Below are positions 11,612 to 21,880 of a stretch of DNA of 64,000 nt, piece after piece (position 1 is the stretch's first letter; the number at the start of each line of letters is the position of its first letter). Under the pieces are notes generated by a model. The model saw only the letters and a program-made list of their open reading frames with translations. It did not search any database and was not told the origin of the DNA. The DNA is taken from positions 483,378 through 547,377 of the forward strand of contig UBZP01000015.1 in assembly GCA_900469965.1 (NCBI GenBank), read 5' to 3'. The stretch comes from Hyphomicrobiales bacterium. GTDB taxonomy: Bacteria > Pseudomonadota > Alphaproteobacteria > Rhizobiales > Rhizobiaceae. The position numbers were made by a program, and so were the translations under genes.

Positions 11612-12826
11612 TCAGGCCGCCATGGCCTTCTGCAGGTTCTCGTCGATCTTGTCGAGGAAGCCGGTGGTGGAGAGCCAGGGCTGGTCGGGGCCGATCAGGA
11701 GCGCCAGGTCCTTGGTCATGAAACCGGCCTCGACGGTGTCGACGCAGACCTTTTCCAGCGTGTTGGCGAACTTCGCGAGTTCGGCATTGTTGTCGAGCTT
11801 GGCGCGATGGGCGAGGCCGCGCGTCCAGGCGAAGATCGAGGCGATCGAGTTGGTCGAGGTCTCCTCGCCCTTCTGGTGCTGGCGGTAGTGGCGGGTCACC
11901 GTGCCGTGGGCGGCTTCGGCTTCCACCGTCTGGCCGTCCGGCGTCATCAGCACCGAGGTCATCAGGCCGAGCGAGCCGAAGCCCTGGGCGACGATGTCGG
12001 ACTGGACGTCGCCGTCGTAGTTCTTGCAGGCCCAGACATAGCCGCCGGACCACTTCAGCGCAGAGGCCACCATGTCGTCGATCAGGCGGTGCTCGTACCA
12101 GATCTTGGCTTCCTTGAACTTCTCGGCGAACTCCTTGTCGAAGACCTCCTGGAAGATGTCCTTGAAGCGGCCGTCATAGACCTTGAGGATGGTGTTCTTG
12201 GTCGAGAGGTAGACCGGCACCTTGCGCTGCAGGCCGTAGTTGAACGAGGCGCGGGCGAACTCGGTGATCGAATCGTCGAGGTTGTACATGCCCATGGCGA
12301 CGCCGGCGGACGGCGCGTCGAAGACGTCGTACTCGATCTCCTTGCCGTCCTCGCCGACGAACTTCATCGTCAGCTTGCCCTTGCCGGGGAACTTGAAGTC
12401 GGTGGCGCGGTACTGGTCGCCGAAGGCGTGGCGGCCGACGATGATCGGCTTGGTCCAGCCGGGCACGAGGCGGGGCACGTTCTTGCAGATGATCGGCTCG
12501 CGGAAGATGACGCCGCCGAGGATGTTGCGGATGGTGCCGTTCGGCGACTTCCACATCTTCTTCAGCTTGAATTCCTCGACGCGGCCCTCGTCCGGGGTGA
12601 TCGTGGCGCACTTGACGCCGACGCCGTACTTCTTGATGGCGTTGGCGGCATCGATCGTCACCTGGTCTTCCGTCGCATCCCGGTTCTCGACGCTGAGATC
12701 GTAGTACTTCAGGTCGATGTCGAGGTAGGGGTGGATCAGCTTGTCCTTGATGAACTGCCAGATGATGCGGGTCATCTCGTCGCCGTCGAGCTCGACGACC
12801 GGATTTGCGACCTTGATCTTTGCCAT
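11612..12826 (-). CDS. icd: NADP-dependent isocitrate dehydrogenase
   Basis: A 404-residue homodimeric-type IDH as found in alphaproteobacteria and eukaryotes, not the E. coli type. It converts isocitrate to 2-oxoglutarate in the TCA cycle and yields NADPH. Visible family features include [17 protein letters not shown] at the N-terminus, the substrate-binding segment [13 protein letters not shown] (Ser and Asn contact isocitrate), the metal-binding Asp in IDDMVA, and [22 protein letters not shown] near the C-terminus, where His and Arg contact the NADP 2'-phosphate. The start is well supported by the family. It is a single-gene unit ending at a clear terminator. Confidence 0.97.
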   Translation of the reverse strand: MAKIKVANPVVELDGDEMTRIIWQFIKDKLIHPYLDIDLKYYDLSVENRDATEDQVTIDAANAIKKYGVGVKCATITPDEGRVEEFKLKKMWKSPNGTIRNILGGVIFREPIICKNVPRLVPGWTKPIIVGRHAFGDQYRATDFKFPGKGKLTMKFVGEDGKEIEYDVFDAPSAGVAMGMYNLDDSITEFARASFNYGLQRKVPVYLSTKNTILKVYDGRFKDIFQEVFDKEFAEKFKEAKIWYEHRLIDDMVASALKWSGGYVWACKNYDGDVQSDIVAQGFGSLGLMTSVLMTPDGQTVEAEAAHGTVTRHYRQHQKGEETSTNSIASIFAWTRGLAHRAKLDNNAELAKFANTLEKVCVDTVEAGFMTKDLALLIGPDQPWLSTTGFLDKIDENLQKAMAA

Positions 12827-13103
12827 GGAATGCCTCGCTGCCTGATGAGGGCGGATTGCCCCGTTTCGTGAAGGTTGGATCGTGTGCGCCTATAGCACCG
12901 GATGGCCGGAAGGCAAAGGCGAGCGAGGGCTGGCGGGCGTTATTTTCGCTTTCTCGCAGGCCGGAAATATGGTCGCTGGTGGCCGCGGGGCGGCGCCCGA
13001 TTCGCTCTGCCAGAATTTGTCCCCATTGCCGATGTTGTCTTCACGGCGACACGAATCCCTTTCATCGGCCTTCCGGCGCTATCCGCCCGCTCGGGAGAAT
13101 TCC

Positions 13104-13682
13104 ATGATACGCCTGTGCCTCACCGCCACCCTCGTGCTGCTGCCGTCTCTTGCGCTGGCCGCCGATGCCGCCACCCCGGTTCGCGAGATCATGGAGACGG
13201 TGACGAAGAACTGGGCCGACGTGGCCGAGGACGACAGCAATCCGCCGGACTACGTCGATTACTTCAACGACGAGTTCCTGCAGCGGCTCTACAGCAAGGA
13301 TTTCATCGCGAAGTACCGCGAGGCGGCGAAATATCCGGCCTACGAGGACGGCGGCTCGCCGTTCGACTACGACGTGATCGCCATGGGGCAGGACGGTTGC
13401 TCGATCAACGACCTGAAGATCGAGGCGCAGCCGCCGGCCGGCGGCGTCACGGTCGTCAAGACGACGTTCGACAACACCCATTGCTTCGGCGAGCGCGAGC
13501 CGGACTGGAAGCCAGCCGAGGTCGACTTCAACGTGGTCGAGGAAGACGGCCGGGCGGTGATCGACGACATCCTGCGGCCGCAGGACGGCGACCCGGGCTC
13601 GCTGAAGGCGGAGATGCTGGCGATCGCCAAGGAGGGCGCCAACCCGACGCCGGCGGAAGGCGCGACCCAGGAGGAACAATAG
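13104..13682 (+). CDS. Secreted protein of unknown function (DUF3828-like)
   Basis: A 192-residue protein with a clear signal peptide (MIRLCLTATLVLLPSLALAADA, cleavage probably after ALA). The mature part carries two Cys (in DGCSIND and THCFGE) that could form a disulfide in the periplasm, and ends in a Glu-rich tail. The pattern of a helical N-terminus (FNDEFLQRLYSKDF) followed by a beta segment ending DGRAVIDDILRP resembles DUF3828-type small NTF2-like proteins, but this is only a resemblance. The ATG at 13104 follows GGGAGA. Only three bases separate it from the PhzF-family gene, so the two are probably cotranscribed. Confidence 0.8.
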   Translation: MIRLCLTATLVLLPSLALAADAATPVREIMETVTKNWADVAEDDSNPPDYVDYFNDEFLQRLYSKDFIAKYREAAKYPAYEDGGSPFDYDVIAMGQDGCSINDLKIEAQPPAGGVTVVKTTFDNTHCFGEREPDWKPAEVDFNVVEEDGRAVIDDILRPQDGDPGSLKAEMLAIAKEGANPTPAEGATQEEQ

Positions 13683-13685
13683 GGC

Positions 13686-14480
13686 ATGGCAACAGAACTG
13701 ACCCTGTACCAGGTGGATGCCTTTGCGGACCGGCTCTTCGCGGGCAATCCGGCGGCTGTCCTGATATTGCAGGACTGGCTGCCGGACGCCTTGATGCAGG
13801 CGATCGCCATGGAGAACAACCTGGCGGAAACGGCGTTCGCGCGGGCGGGCGGCGACGGGTACGACCTCAGATGGTTCACCCCCACCTGCGAGGTTGATTT
13901 CTGTGGCCATGCGACGCTTGCTGCGGCCCACGTCCTGCGCCATGAAATGGGCATTTCGGGCGATCTGGCTTTCCAGACGCGCGTCGGGCGGATCGTGGTG
14001 ACGGGCGATCGCGGACGCTATGTGCTCGACCTGCCGCGTTTCGATCCTGAAGAGATTGACGATCCTGCAGGCGCTCTCACGGAGATCTTTCCGGTTCCCC
14101 CGCGGGCATTCTTCCGCAATTTCGAAAATCTGTTCGCCGAACTGGAGGACGAGACCGCGGTCGGGTCATTTCTGCCCGACCATCCGCGAATCGCAATGCT
14201 CGACGCGGGCGGATTGGTCGTTACGGCGCGTGGTCGCACGGCAGACTTCGTTTCGCGCTATTTTGCCCCGGCGGCCGGGATACCGGAAGATCCGGTGACG
14301 GGATCGATCCATGCGACGCTGGTGCCCTACTGGGCAAGGGTGCTCGGCAAGAGCAGGCTCTCGGCCTTCCAGGCCTCCGCGCGGGGAGGACGTATCGACT
14401 GCGAGCTTGCTGGCCAACGCGTGCTTCTGTCGGGAAGCGCGGTGACCTATATGAGGGCTGGCATCTTCCTGCCATCGTGA
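13686..14480 (+). CDS. PhzF-family isomerase
   Basis: A 264-residue enzyme of the PhzF/diaminopimelate-epimerase-like fold. It starts with the typical YQVDAFADRLFAGNPAAV, carries the catalytic acid in NNLAETAF (Glu48) and the family motif FTPTCEVDFCGHATLAAAHVL, then GIPEDPVTGSIHATLVPYW and a C-terminal SGSAV. Such proteins catalyse proton-transfer isomerisations; most lie outside phenazine pathways and their substrates are unknown. No other phenazine gene is present, so no pathway is assigned. It follows the secreted-protein gene by three bases. Confidence 0.9.
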   Translation: MATELTLYQVDAFADRLFAGNPAAVLILQDWLPDALMQAIAMENNLAETAFARAGGDGYDLRWFTPTCEVDFCGHATLAAAHVLRHEMGISGDLAFQTRVGRIVVTGDRGRYVLDLPRFDPEEIDDPAGALTEIFPVPPRAFFRNFENLFAELEDETAVGSFLPDHPRIAMLDAGGLVVTARGRTADFVSRYFAPAAGIPEDPVTGSIHATLVPYWARVLGKSRLSAFQASARGGRIDCELAGQRVLLSGSAVTYMRAGIFLPS

Positions 14481-14565
14481 CCGCCGAGGCGGTGCGCCGT
14501 ACGCTTCTCATTTTGCGCCAATTGTGCCAGTGAGGCGCGGACCGACGCGAAGGGTTGACGAAGGC

Positions 14566-15399
14566 ATGGCGGGAACGAACAGCGAGCGAGAACTGATAGC
14601 GGAAGGGCCGGCGATCATCCTGGTCCATCCGCAACTGGGTGAGAACATCGGCATGGTCGCACGCGCCATGGCGAATTTCGGCCTGGCGGAACTGCGTCTC
14701 GTCAATCCGCGCGACGGCTGGCCGAGCGAGAAGGCGATCTCGGCGGCGAGCAAGGCCGACCACGTGATCACCGCGACGAAGGTGTACCCGTCGCTGGAGG
14801 CGGCGGTCGCCGATCTCAACTTCGTCTATGCCACGACGGCGCGCGACCGCTACGGCTACAAGGAGGTGCGCTCGCCGGTGGTGGCGGCCGAGACGCTGCG
14901 GGCGCGGTTCAGGGCGGGCGAGAAGACCGGCATCCTGTTCGGGCGCGAACGCACGGGGCTGACCAACGAGGAGATCGCGCTCGCCGACGAACTCGTCACC
15001 TTTCCTGTCAACCCCGCCTTCGCCTCGCTGAACCTTGCCCAGGCCGTCCTGCTGATGAGCTACGAGTGGATGAAGACGGGGGTGGGCTCGCCGGAGGAAA
15101 CGGCATTTTCGGCGCTGCCGCAGCGGCCGGCCAAGAAGGACGAGTTGCAGGGGCTGTTCGATCATGTGGAGGAGGCGCTCGACGCGCGCGGCTACTTCCG
15201 CCCCGCCGCCAAAAAGCCGAAATTGATCGAAAACCTGCGCTCGGCGCTGACGCGTCCCTCCTTCACCGGCTCGGAAATCCAGGTCTTGCGCGGCATCGTC
15301 TCCTGTCTCGATCGTTTCACCCGCGAGGCGCCGCGCGGCACGCCCGCGCCCAATCGCACCCGCAACAGAAGGCCGAAAGCCGAACGTGACGACGAATAG
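14566..15399 (+). CDS. trmJ: tRNA (cytidine/uridine-2'-O-)-methyltransferase TrmJ
   Basis: A 277-residue SPOUT-class RNA methyltransferase. TrmJ methylates the ribose of nucleotide 32 in several tRNAs. The knotted-fold motifs are visible: motif 1 [24 protein letters not shown] with the catalytic Arg, motif 2 [15 protein letters not shown], and motif 3 [20 protein letters not shown], in which the Asn-Leu-Ala-Gln run belongs to the AdoMet knot. The C-terminal extension is helical and basic ([15 protein letters not shown]). The ATG at 14566 suits the family better than the upstream GTG at 14524. The 3' end overlaps murI by 14 bases, so the two are translationally coupled. Confidence 0.92.
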   Translation: MAGTNSERELIAEGPAIILVHPQLGENIGMVARAMANFGLAELRLVNPRDGWPSEKAISAASKADHVITATKVYPSLEAAVADLNFVYATTARDRYGYKEVRSPVVAAETLRARFRAGEKTGILFGRERTGLTNEEIALADELVTFPVNPAFASLNLAQAVLLMSYEWMKTGVGSPEETAFSALPQRPAKKDELQGLFDHVEEALDARGYFRPAAKKPKLIENLRSALTRPSFTGSEIQVLRGIVSCLDRFTREAPRGTPAPNRTRNRRPKAERDDE

Positions 15400-16189
15400 C
15401 GCCAAACCCGTTCTCGTGTTCGACAGCGGCATCGGCGGGCTGACGGTGCTGCGCGAGGCCCGCGTGATGATGCCGGAGCGGCACTTCACCTATGTCGCCG
15501 ACGACGCCGGCTTTCCCTATGGCGGCTGGGAGGAGGGCGCGCTGAAGGCGCGGATCGTCGCCCTGTTCGACCGGCTTCTGGCCGAGCACGATCCCGAAGT
15601 CTGCATCATCGCCTGTAACACCGCCTTCACGCTCGTCGGCGCCGATCTGCGGGCGACGTTCCCGCAGATGCGCTTCGTCGGCACCGTGCCGGCGATCAAG
15701 CCGGCCGCGGAGCGCACGCGCTCGGGGCTGGTCTCGGTGCTGGCGACGCCGGGCACGGTGAAGCGGGCCTATACGCGCGACCTGATCCAGTCGTTTGCCA
15801 GCCAGTGCCATGTGCGGCTCGTCGGCTCGGAAAACCTGGCGCGGATGGCGGAGGCCTATATCCGCGGCGAGAGCCTGTCGGACGACGACGTGCGGGCGGA
15901 GATCGCCCAGTGCTTCCTGGAGCAGGACGGCAGGAAGACCGACATCGTCGTGCTCGCCTGCACGCACTATCCCTTCATGGCCAACCTGTTCCGCAGGCTG
16001 GCGCCCTGGCCGGTCGACTGGCTCGACCCGGCGGAGGCGATCGCCCGCCAGGCCCGGCGGCTCGTGCCGGCGCTCGACGGCACCGCGCTCGATGGATTTG
16101 CAACGGGCGAGGACATCGCCATCTTCACCTCCGGCAAACCCGATTTCGCCACGCGGCGGCTGATGCAGGGTTTCGGGCTCAGGGTGTAG
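15386..16189 (+). CDS. murI: Glutamate racemase
   Basis: A 267-residue cytoplasmic racemase supplying D-glutamate for peptidoglycan. The two catalytic cysteines sit in ACNT (Cys77) and ACTHYP (Cys192), with the N-terminal [11 protein letters not shown] containing the catalytic Asp and Ser. It starts with GTG inside the end of trmJ (14-base overlap). The sequence after [15 protein letters not shown] fits the rhizobial subgroup. No second racemase is nearby, so the gene is probably essential. Confidence 0.95.
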   Translation: MTTNSAKPVLVFDSGIGGLTVLREARVMMPERHFTYVADDAGFPYGGWEEGALKARIVALFDRLLAEHDPEVCIIACNTAFTLVGADLRATFPQMRFVGTVPAIKPAAERTRSGLVSVLATPGTVKRAYTRDLIQSFASQCHVRLVGSENLARMAEAYIRGESLSDDDVRAEIAQCFLEQDGRKTDIVVLACTHYPFMANLFRRLAPWPVDWLDPAEAIARQARRLVPALDGTALDGFATGEDIAIFTSGKPDFATRRLMQGFGLRV

Positions 16190-16340
16190 CGCCCGTATCA
16201 CAGTCGCGCGCGGCCGCAGCAGCTTCCTGTGGGTTTCTTCTTTTCCAGCCCCCGCACGGGCTGCCTTTCGTGCTAGGTCTCGCCCTTATTTCCCGGCACT
16301 CTGCGGCCGGACGAATCGATTGGTTGGGCACGAGGATCGC

Positions 16341-17855
16341 ATGAAGGTCGGCATCGACATGGGAACGGCGCAGGGCGGCGCGCCGGCCACGCTCGATATC
16401 GAGGAACTGCTGGCCACCCGTCTTCTCGTCCAGGGCAATTCCGGCTCGGGCAAGTCGCACCTGCTGCGGCGGCTGCTCGAGCAGTCGGCGCCCTGGGTGC
16501 AGCAGTGCATCATCGATCCGGAGGGCGACTTCGTCACGCTCGCCGACAAGTTCGGCCATGTCGTCGTCGAGGGCGAGCGCACCGACGCCGAACTCGTCGG
16601 GATCGCGACCCGCATCCGCCAGCACCGCGTCTCCTGCGTGCTTTCGCTCGAGGGGCTGGAGGTCGAGCAGCAGATGCGCACGGCCGGCATCTTCCTCAAC
16701 GCGATGTTCGACGCCGACCGGGACTACTGGTATCCGGTGCTCGTCGTCGTCGACGAGGCGCAGATGTTCGCGCCCTCGGTGGGCGGCGATGTCGGCGAGG
16801 AGGTACGCAAGCTCTCGCTCGGCGCCATGACCAACCTGATGTGCCGCGGGCGAAAGCGCGGGCTTGCCGGCGTGATCGCCACCCAGCGGCTCGCCAAGCT
16901 CGCCAAGAACGTCGCGGCCGAGGCCTCGAACTTCCTGATGGGCCGAACCTTCCTCGACATCGACATGGCGCGCGCCGCCGACCTGCTCGGCATGGACCGA
17001 CGGCAGGCGGAGATGTTCCGCGACCTGAAGCGCGGCTCCTTCGTGGCGCTCGGTCCGGCGCTGTCGCGGCGGCCGCTGTCGGTGACGATCGGCGCCGTCG
17101 AGACCTCGGCGCGCTCGACGAGCCCCAGGCTGATGCCGCTGCCGGAGGCGCCGCAGGACGTCGAGGACCTGATCTTCACGCCGGATCCGGAGGAGTTCAC
17201 GCGGCCGCTCGTCCGCCGCGTCGCCCCGCAGCCGCGCCCGACCACCGACATCCTCGCCGAACTGTCGCGCGCGCGGCCGGAACCCGTCGCCGCCGAGCCG
17301 GCGCGGCCGGCAGCGCCGGAAATGCCGGCGGAGGAGCGCGAGGCGCTGCTCGACCACGTGCTCTCCGAAATCCTCGACAATCCGGGCGCGGCCTTCCGCC
17401 CGGATGCGGAACTGTTCCAGGATTTTCTCGTCCGCTGCCGCATCCGCCGCGTGCCCGGCGCGCCGCTGTCGCTGCCGGCCTTCCGCCGCAAGATGGCGGT
17501 CGCCCGGTCCGGCGTCGATGCCGAGACGGCCGCGACCGAGGCCTGGGCGACCGCGCTCGAGCTGTCGCGGCAGGTGAGCGAGGACCTGCAGGCCGTCTTC
17601 CTGCTGGTGGCGCAATCGGCCGTTCGCGGACTGCCGTGCCCGTCGGATGCGATGATCGCACGCGCCTATGGCACGCATTCCGCCCGCCGCGCGCGGCGCC
17701 TGCTCGGCTATTTCGAGGAACAGGGGCTGATCGTGGTGCACAGCGACGCGGCCGGGCTGAGGATCGTCGCCTTCCCGGATCTGGCCTGCGAGACCGCGCC
17801 CGGCGACGCCAACGGGCCGGACCTGACCGAGACGCTGCGGCCGGCAGCGGAATAG
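16341..17855 (+). CDS. HerA/FtsK-like ATPase (DUF87 family), function unknown
   Basis: A 504-residue RecA-fold ATPase. Walker A is GNSGSGKSH at 32-40, Walker B is LVVVDEAQMF at about 135-144, and there is a downstream sensor Gln in GVIATQRLAKL, all typical of HerA/DUF87 proteins that pump DNA or remodel nucleoprotein. After the motor (to about residue 255) comes a Pro/Ala/Arg-rich linker (about 285-330) and a C-terminal helical part (335-480) ending in a winged-helix-like segment (YGTHSARRARRLLGYFEEQGLIVV). The start ATG at 16341 follows GAGGA. No nuclease (NurA or similar) is adjacent, and the flanks are murI and an EEP-fold gene, so the partner and role cannot be assigned. Confidence 0.82.
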   Translation: MKVGIDMGTAQGGAPATLDIEELLATRLLVQGNSGSGKSHLLRRLLEQSAPWVQQCIIDPEGDFVTLADKFGHVVVEGERTDAELVGIATRIRQHRVSCVLSLEGLEVEQQMRTAGIFLNAMFDADRDYWYPVLVVVDEAQMFAPSVGGDVGEEVRKLSLGAMTNLMCRGRKRGLAGVIATQRLAKLAKNVAAEASNFLMGRTFLDIDMARAADLLGMDRRQAEMFRDLKRGSFVALGPALSRRPLSVTIGAVETSARSTSPRLMPLPEAPQDVEDLIFTPDPEEFTRPLVRRVAPQPRPTTDILAELSRARPEPVAAEPARPAAPEMPAEEREALLDHVLSEILDNPGAAFRPDAELFQDFLVRCRIRRVPGAPLSLPAFRRKMAVARSGVDAETAATEAWATALELSRQVSEDLQAVFLLVAQSAVRGLPCPSDAMIARAYGTHSARRARRLLGYFEEQGLIVVHSDAAGLRIVAFPDLACETAPGDANGPDLTETLRPAAE

Positions 17856-17900
17856 GCGCACCCGGCCTGGCTCCACAAGGCCCGCGCGGCAAAGCCCCGC

Positions 17901-18959
17901 TCAGCGGGTGGGAGGCCTTCCTTCGCCCGGCAGAAGCCGCTGCGTTTCCAGAAGATACTCGTTGGAATAGTCGGTCCTGATCTCGATCCAGACCGGAAGG
18001 TGATCGGACATCTCGTGCGTTCGCCAGGCGCGGTAGGCCCTGGGCCAGTCCGCGTCGGGTTCGCCGCCGTCCGGTTCGCCATCGGTGGGTGCGACGCTGC
18101 GGTAGCCCTCGGCTTCGGCGTCGGTGAAGACGGCATCCTGCCAGCGGAGCACGCCATGGCCGACGAGGTTCGTCTCGTTGTGCGGGCCGGTGAAGGCGAT
18201 CTGGTCGTAGTGCCTGTTGCCCGAAAGCGTCGTCGGGCCGAGCGGCACGGCCTTGAAGCCGTTGTTCACGAGCGCCTGCATGCCGGCATCGCCGGGATCC
18301 TCGATGTTCATGTCGCCGAGCATGACATGGACCTCGTCCGCCTCCTTCGCCCGCTTGGCGAGCGCGGTCGCGATCACCCGGATCTCATCCTCGCGCAAGG
18401 GGCGATTGGCCTGCTCCTCGAACACGATATGCGCCGAGCAGAGCGTGAACTTGAACCACCCGGCCTGGAAGGAGGCGAAGAACGGGGTGCGGCCGATCTG
18501 CTCATCGCCGGGCAGGGCACCCTTCGGCAGCACCAGTTCGCCGATCAGGTGGCGGAAGGAGACCTTGCGCCGGTCAAAGAGAAAGGCCATGCGCTCGTTG
18601 TTGCCGCGCCCGGGGCCGGAACTGTCGTTGACGAAGAAATCCCAGTTCGGGCCGAGGAGCCGGACCAGCCGCTCCACGGCCTTGATGTCCTTGACCTCCT
18701 GGACGGCGCAGATGTCGAAGTGATCGATGATTTCGGCGATGTAGTGATAGCTCTCCGGCAGGCGGAGGCGGCCTCCGTCGAAATGGCGGATGTTCCACGA
18801 GCCGATGATCAGCGTGTCGGGCTGCCGCTTCGAGGTGATCTCCCCGTTCAGGAGCGCGCGCAGCCGCAGGAGACGGGCGGCGATCCAGCCCGCCTGGCCG
18901 GGCGAGGCCTCGCCGCGCGGATAGAGGCTTTCGTTGCGAAGCATCTGATAGAATGCCAT
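17901..18959 (-). CDS. Endonuclease/exonuclease/phosphatase-family protein
   Basis: A 352-residue protein with the metal-dependent EEP fold: LIIGSWNIRHF (metal-binding Asn near residue 54), DICAVQEVKD (catalytic Glu), the central SAHIVFEE, HVMLGDMNIED (Asp and Asn of the active site) and the C-terminal MSDHLPVWIEI with the Asp-His pair. All core residues look intact. The fold covers DNases, phosphodiesterases and lipid phosphatases, so the substrate is open; there is no signal peptide, so it is probably cytoplasmic. The start ATG at 18959 has an excellent AGGAGG. The gene converges on the ATPase gene (45-base gap). Confidence 0.85.
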   Translation of the reverse strand: MAFYQMLRNESLYPRGEASPGQAGWIAARLLRLRALLNGEITSKRQPDTLIIGSWNIRHFDGGRLRLPESYHYIAEIIDHFDICAVQEVKDIKAVERLVRLLGPNWDFFVNDSSGPGRGNNERMAFLFDRRKVSFRHLIGELVLPKGALPGDEQIGRTPFFASFQAGWFKFTLCSAHIVFEEQANRPLREDEIRVIATALAKRAKEADEVHVMLGDMNIEDPGDAGMQALVNNGFKAVPLGPTTLSGNRHYDQIAFTGPHNETNLVGHGVLRWQDAVFTDAEAEGYRSVAPTDGEPDGGEPDADWPRAYRAWRTHEMSDHLPVWIEIRTDYSNEYLLETQRLLPGEGRPPTR

Positions 18960-19117
18960 TTCAATCCTCCTGCGCGGGTCGTTCGGTACGGGGCGGCTGA
19001 TGGCGTTGGATTGTCGCGACATGAATGGATGTCCGTGGTCGACTATACCATGAGTTGTGCCGCCATTCCATTGGCCGGAAGGGGTACGGAGCGAGGCTTC
19101 ACAGGCGGACAAAGACG

Positions 19118-19146
19118 TTGACTTCACCGGCGATAGCGGCTAGAGA
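19118..19146 (+). promoter_or_regulatory. Candidate sigma-70 promoter of rpsD
   Basis: TTGACT, 17 bases, then TAGAGA, about 170 bases before the rpsD start. A second TTGACA at 19183 lacks a convincing -10. The whole 359-base stretch 18960-19318 between the divergent EEP gene and rpsD holds no gene that I can support, so the rest is probably leader and promoter DNA. Confidence 0.5.
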
Positions 19147-19318
19147 CCCGCCAACGCCGGGCAGAGATGTCCGGTGTTTCATTTGACATGTCCCGTGGTT
19201 TCTCCGGTCGCGTATCGTGAGAAATCTGTCAGAAAGCCGAAAACGGCATTCAGAGGAGGGCGTGTTTCCTTGATCCGGTCTGGTAACGGACCGGTGTAAC
19301 TGTTTGAAAGGAAATGCG

Positions 19319-19936
19319 ATGAGCAAGCGCGCTGCATCGAAGTACAAGATCGACCGCCGCATGGGCGAAAACATCTGGGGTCGCCCGAAGTCCCCGGTCA
19401 ACCGCCGCGAATACGGCCCGGGCCAGCACGGCCAGCGCCGCAAGTCCAAGCTCTCCGACTTCGGCGTGCAGCTGCGCGCCAAGCAGAAGCTGAAGGGCTA
19501 CTACGGCGACCTGCGCGAAAAGCAGTTCCGCTCGATCTACGACGAAGCCAACCGCCGCAAGGGCGACACGTCGGAGAACCTGATCGGCCTGCTGGAATCG
19601 CGCCTCGACGCGATCGTCTACCGCGCCAAGTTCGTTCCGACGGTCTTCGCTGCCCGCCAGTTCGTCAACCACGGCCACGTCAAGGTCAACGGCGTCCGCG
19701 TCAACATCGGTTCCTACCGCTGCAAGGCCGGCGACGTCATCGAAGTCCGCGAGAAGTCCAAGCAGCTCGTTTCCGTCCTGGAATCGGTTCAGCTCGCCGA
19801 GCGTGACGTTCCGGACTACATCGAAGTCGACCACAACAAGATGGTCGCCACCTTCGCACGCGTTCCCGGCCTGTCCGACGTCCCGTACCCGGTCGTCATG
19901 GAGCCGAACCTGGTCGTCGAATTCTATTCGCGTTGA
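19319..19936 (+). CDS. rpsD: 30S ribosomal protein S4
   Basis: A complete 205-residue S4, a primary 16S rRNA binder that nucleates assembly of the 30S body and shapes the mRNA entry channel. The N-terminal [20 protein letters not shown] and GQHGQRR segments and the S4 RNA-binding domain ([32 protein letters not shown]) are clear. The ATG at 19319 follows AAAGGAAA; an in-frame ATG 15 bases earlier is less well placed. As in other rhizobia it stands apart from the main ribosomal protein operons. Codon choice is strongly biased, as expected for high expression. Confidence 0.98.
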   Translation: MSKRAASKYKIDRRMGENIWGRPKSPVNRREYGPGQHGQRRKSKLSDFGVQLRAKQKLKGYYGDLREKQFRSIYDEANRRKGDTSENLIGLLESRLDAIVYRAKFVPTVFAARQFVNHGHVKVNGVRVNIGSYRCKAGDVIEVREKSKQLVSVLESVQLAERDVPDYIEVDHNKMVATFARVPGLSDVPYPVVMEPNLVVEFYSR

Positions 19937-19961
19937 TTTCAACGCGACGCTGACCATTGCG

Positions 19962-19989
19962 AAAGCCGCCCCGAAACGGGCGGCTTTTT
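19962..19989 (+). terminator. Intrinsic terminator of rpsD
   Basis: AAAGCCGCCC pairs with GGGCGGCTTT around a short loop, followed by further Ts (CTTTTTCGTCTTT), 25 bases after the rpsD stop. A textbook Rho-independent terminator. Confidence 0.9.
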
Positions 19990-20022
19990 CGTCTTTAGGG
20001 ATCTCTTGCCGGAGGATCGCCG

Positions 20023-20952
20023 ATGCCCGACCTGCAGACGATCGTGGCCGATATACACAGGGAACTCTCGCCGCGGTTCGGCGAGGGGCGGCTGCCCGAC
20101 TACATCCCGCAGCTGGCGCGGGTGGCGCCCGACCGGTTCGGCCTGGCCGTCGTGACCGTGGACGGCGGCGTCCATCTGGCCGGCGATGCGGACGTCGCCT
20201 TTTCCATCCAGAGCATCTCGAAGGTCTTCACGCTGACGATCGCGCTCGGCAAGCATGGCGATGCGATCTGGAAGCGGGTGGGGCGCGAGCCCTCCGGCTC
20301 GGCCTTCAACTCGATCGTCCAGCTCGAGCGGGAGGCGGGAATTCCGCGCAACCCCTTCATCAATGCCGGGGCGATCGCGATCAGCGACCTCCTGCTCGCC
20401 GGCCATCCGCCGAAGGAGGCGATCGGCGAGATCCTGCGCTTCGTCCGCTACCTGGCCGACGAGGAGGAGATCGTCATCGACCACGAGGTCGCCCGTTCGG
20501 AAGCCGCGACGGGCTTCAGGAACGCCGCGCTCGCCAATTTCATGCGCTCGTTCGACCGGCTGATCCATCCGGTCGATCATGTGCTGGGCGTCTATTTCCA
20601 CCAGTGCGCGATCGCCATGAGCTGCCGCCAGCTGGCGAGGGCAGGGCTCTTTCTCGCCGCCGGCGGGACCAACCCGCTGACCGGCCACCGCGTCGTCTCC
20701 GCGCAGCGGGCGCGGCGCATCAATGCGCTGATGCTGACCTGCGGGCACTATGACGGTTCGGGCGACTTCGCCTATCACGTCGGCCTGCCGGGCAAGAGCG
20801 GCGTCGGCGGCGGCATCCTGGCGATCGCCCCCGGAAAGGCGTCGATCGCCGTCTGGTCGCCCGGGCTCAACGAGGTCGGCAACTCGGCGCTCGGCACGAT
20901 CGCGCTGGAAATGCTGGCGGCCCGCACCGGCTGGTCGGTTTTTGGCGCTTGA
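20023..20952 (+). CDS. glsA: Glutaminase
   Basis: A 309-residue serine-dependent glutaminase (beta-lactamase-like fold) that hydrolyses glutamine to glutamate and ammonia. The catalytic Ser-x-x-Lys is SISK at 64-67, followed by family motifs [35 protein letters not shown] and a C-terminal [12 protein letters not shown]. Length and motifs match the GlsA/YbaS class. GGAGG lies eight bases before the ATG. It sits between rpsD, behind a terminator, and ttcA, which starts 55 bases downstream and may be cotranscribed. Confidence 0.96.
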   Translation: MPDLQTIVADIHRELSPRFGEGRLPDYIPQLARVAPDRFGLAVVTVDGGVHLAGDADVAFSIQSISKVFTLTIALGKHGDAIWKRVGREPSGSAFNSIVQLEREAGIPRNPFINAGAIAISDLLLAGHPPKEAIGEILRFVRYLADEEEIVIDHEVARSEAATGFRNAALANFMRSFDRLIHPVDHVLGVYFHQCAIAMSCRQLARAGLFLAAGGTNPLTGHRVVSAQRARRINALMLTCGHYDGSGDFAYHVGLPGKSGVGGGILAIAPGKASIAVWSPGLNEVGNSALGTIALEMLAARTGWSVFGA

Positions 20953-21007
20953 TTGTGGCGGCCGTTCGGGGCATTGCAACCCGGACGAATTGAATACGGA
21001 CGCTCTG

Positions 21008-21880
21008 ATGACGCTTGCGCTCAAGATCGACGACGATGCCGAAGACGGCGGCCACCGGCATCCGCTGTTCGCCGGCGCCCCGCAGTCGGTCTCCTTCAAC
21101 AAGCTGCGCAAGCGGCTCCTGCGGCAGGTCCGGCAGGCGATCGAAGACTTCGCCATGCTGAAGGGGCAGAAGCGCTGGCTGGTGGGCGTCTCGGGCGGCA
21201 AGGACAGCTACGGGCTGCTGGCGCTGCTTATGGACCTGAAGTGGCGCGGCCTGCTGCCGGTGGACCTGATCGCCTGCAACCTCGACCAGGGCCAGCCGAA
21301 CTTTCCGAAGCACATCCTGCCGGAATACCTGTCCTCGATCGGGGTGAGCCACCGCATCGAGTATCGGGACACCTATTCGGTGGTGAAGGAGAAGGTGCCG
21401 GAGGGGGCGACCTACTGCTCGCTCTGCTCGCGGCTGAGGCGCGGCAATCTCTACCGGATCGCCCGCGAGGAGGGCTGTGACGCCCTGGTGCTCGGGCACC
21501 ATCGCGAGGACATGCTCGAGACGTTCTTCATGAACTTCTTCCATGGCGGGCGGCTCGCCTCCATGCCGGCGAAGCTCCTGAACGACGACGGCGACCTGAT
21601 GGTGCTGCGCCCGCTCGCCTATGCGGCCGAGGACGACCTTGCGAGGTTCGCCACCGCCATGCGGTTTCCGATCATCCCCTGCGACCTGTGCGGCTCGCAG
21701 GACGGCCTGCAGCGTAACGCGATGAAGGCGATGCTCGCCGACATCGAGGCGCGCATGCCCGGCCGCAAGGACACGATGCTGCGGGCGCTTGCGCATGTGA
21801 ACCCGTCGCACCTGCTCGATCCCGCGCTCTTCGATTTCTCCTCCCTGACGACGGTAGCTTCAAATGACGACCAGCTTTGA
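21008..21880 (+). CDS. ttcA: tRNA 2-thiocytidine(32) synthetase TtcA
   Basis: A 290-residue ATP-dependent tRNA thiolase that makes 2-thiocytidine at position 32, using an iron-sulfur cluster. The PP-loop SGGKDS is at 62-67, and the two cysteine pairs CSLC (about 138) and CDLC (about 226) that hold the cluster are intact; [13 protein letters not shown] is also diagnostic. The sulfur would come from the cysteine desulfurase/Suf system encoded near 55-61 kb. The ATG at 21008 agrees with family starts, although the ribosome binding site is weak. Its last 17 bases overlap the next gene. Confidence 0.95.
   Translation: MTLALKIDDDAEDGGHRHPLFAGAPQSVSFNKLRKRLLRQVRQAIEDFAMLKGQKRWLVGVSGGKDSYGLLALLMDLKWRGLLPVDLIACNLDQGQPNFPKHILPEYLSSIGVSHRIEYRDTYSVVKEKVPEGATYCSLCSRLRRGNLYRIAREEGCDALVLGHHREDMLETFFMNFFHGGRLASMPAKLLNDDGDLMVLRPLAYAAEDDLARFATAMRFPIIPCDLCGSQDGLQRNAMKAMLADIEARMPGRKDTMLRALAHVNPSHLLDPALFDFSSLTTVASNDDQL

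Noticed and set aside
13686..14480. Phenazine biosynthesis
   Set aside because: PhzF-like enzymes occur widely outside phenazine pathways and no other phz gene is present.
19183..19188. Second rpsD promoter with a perfect TTGACA
   Set aside because: No acceptable -10 hexamer 16-18 bases downstream.
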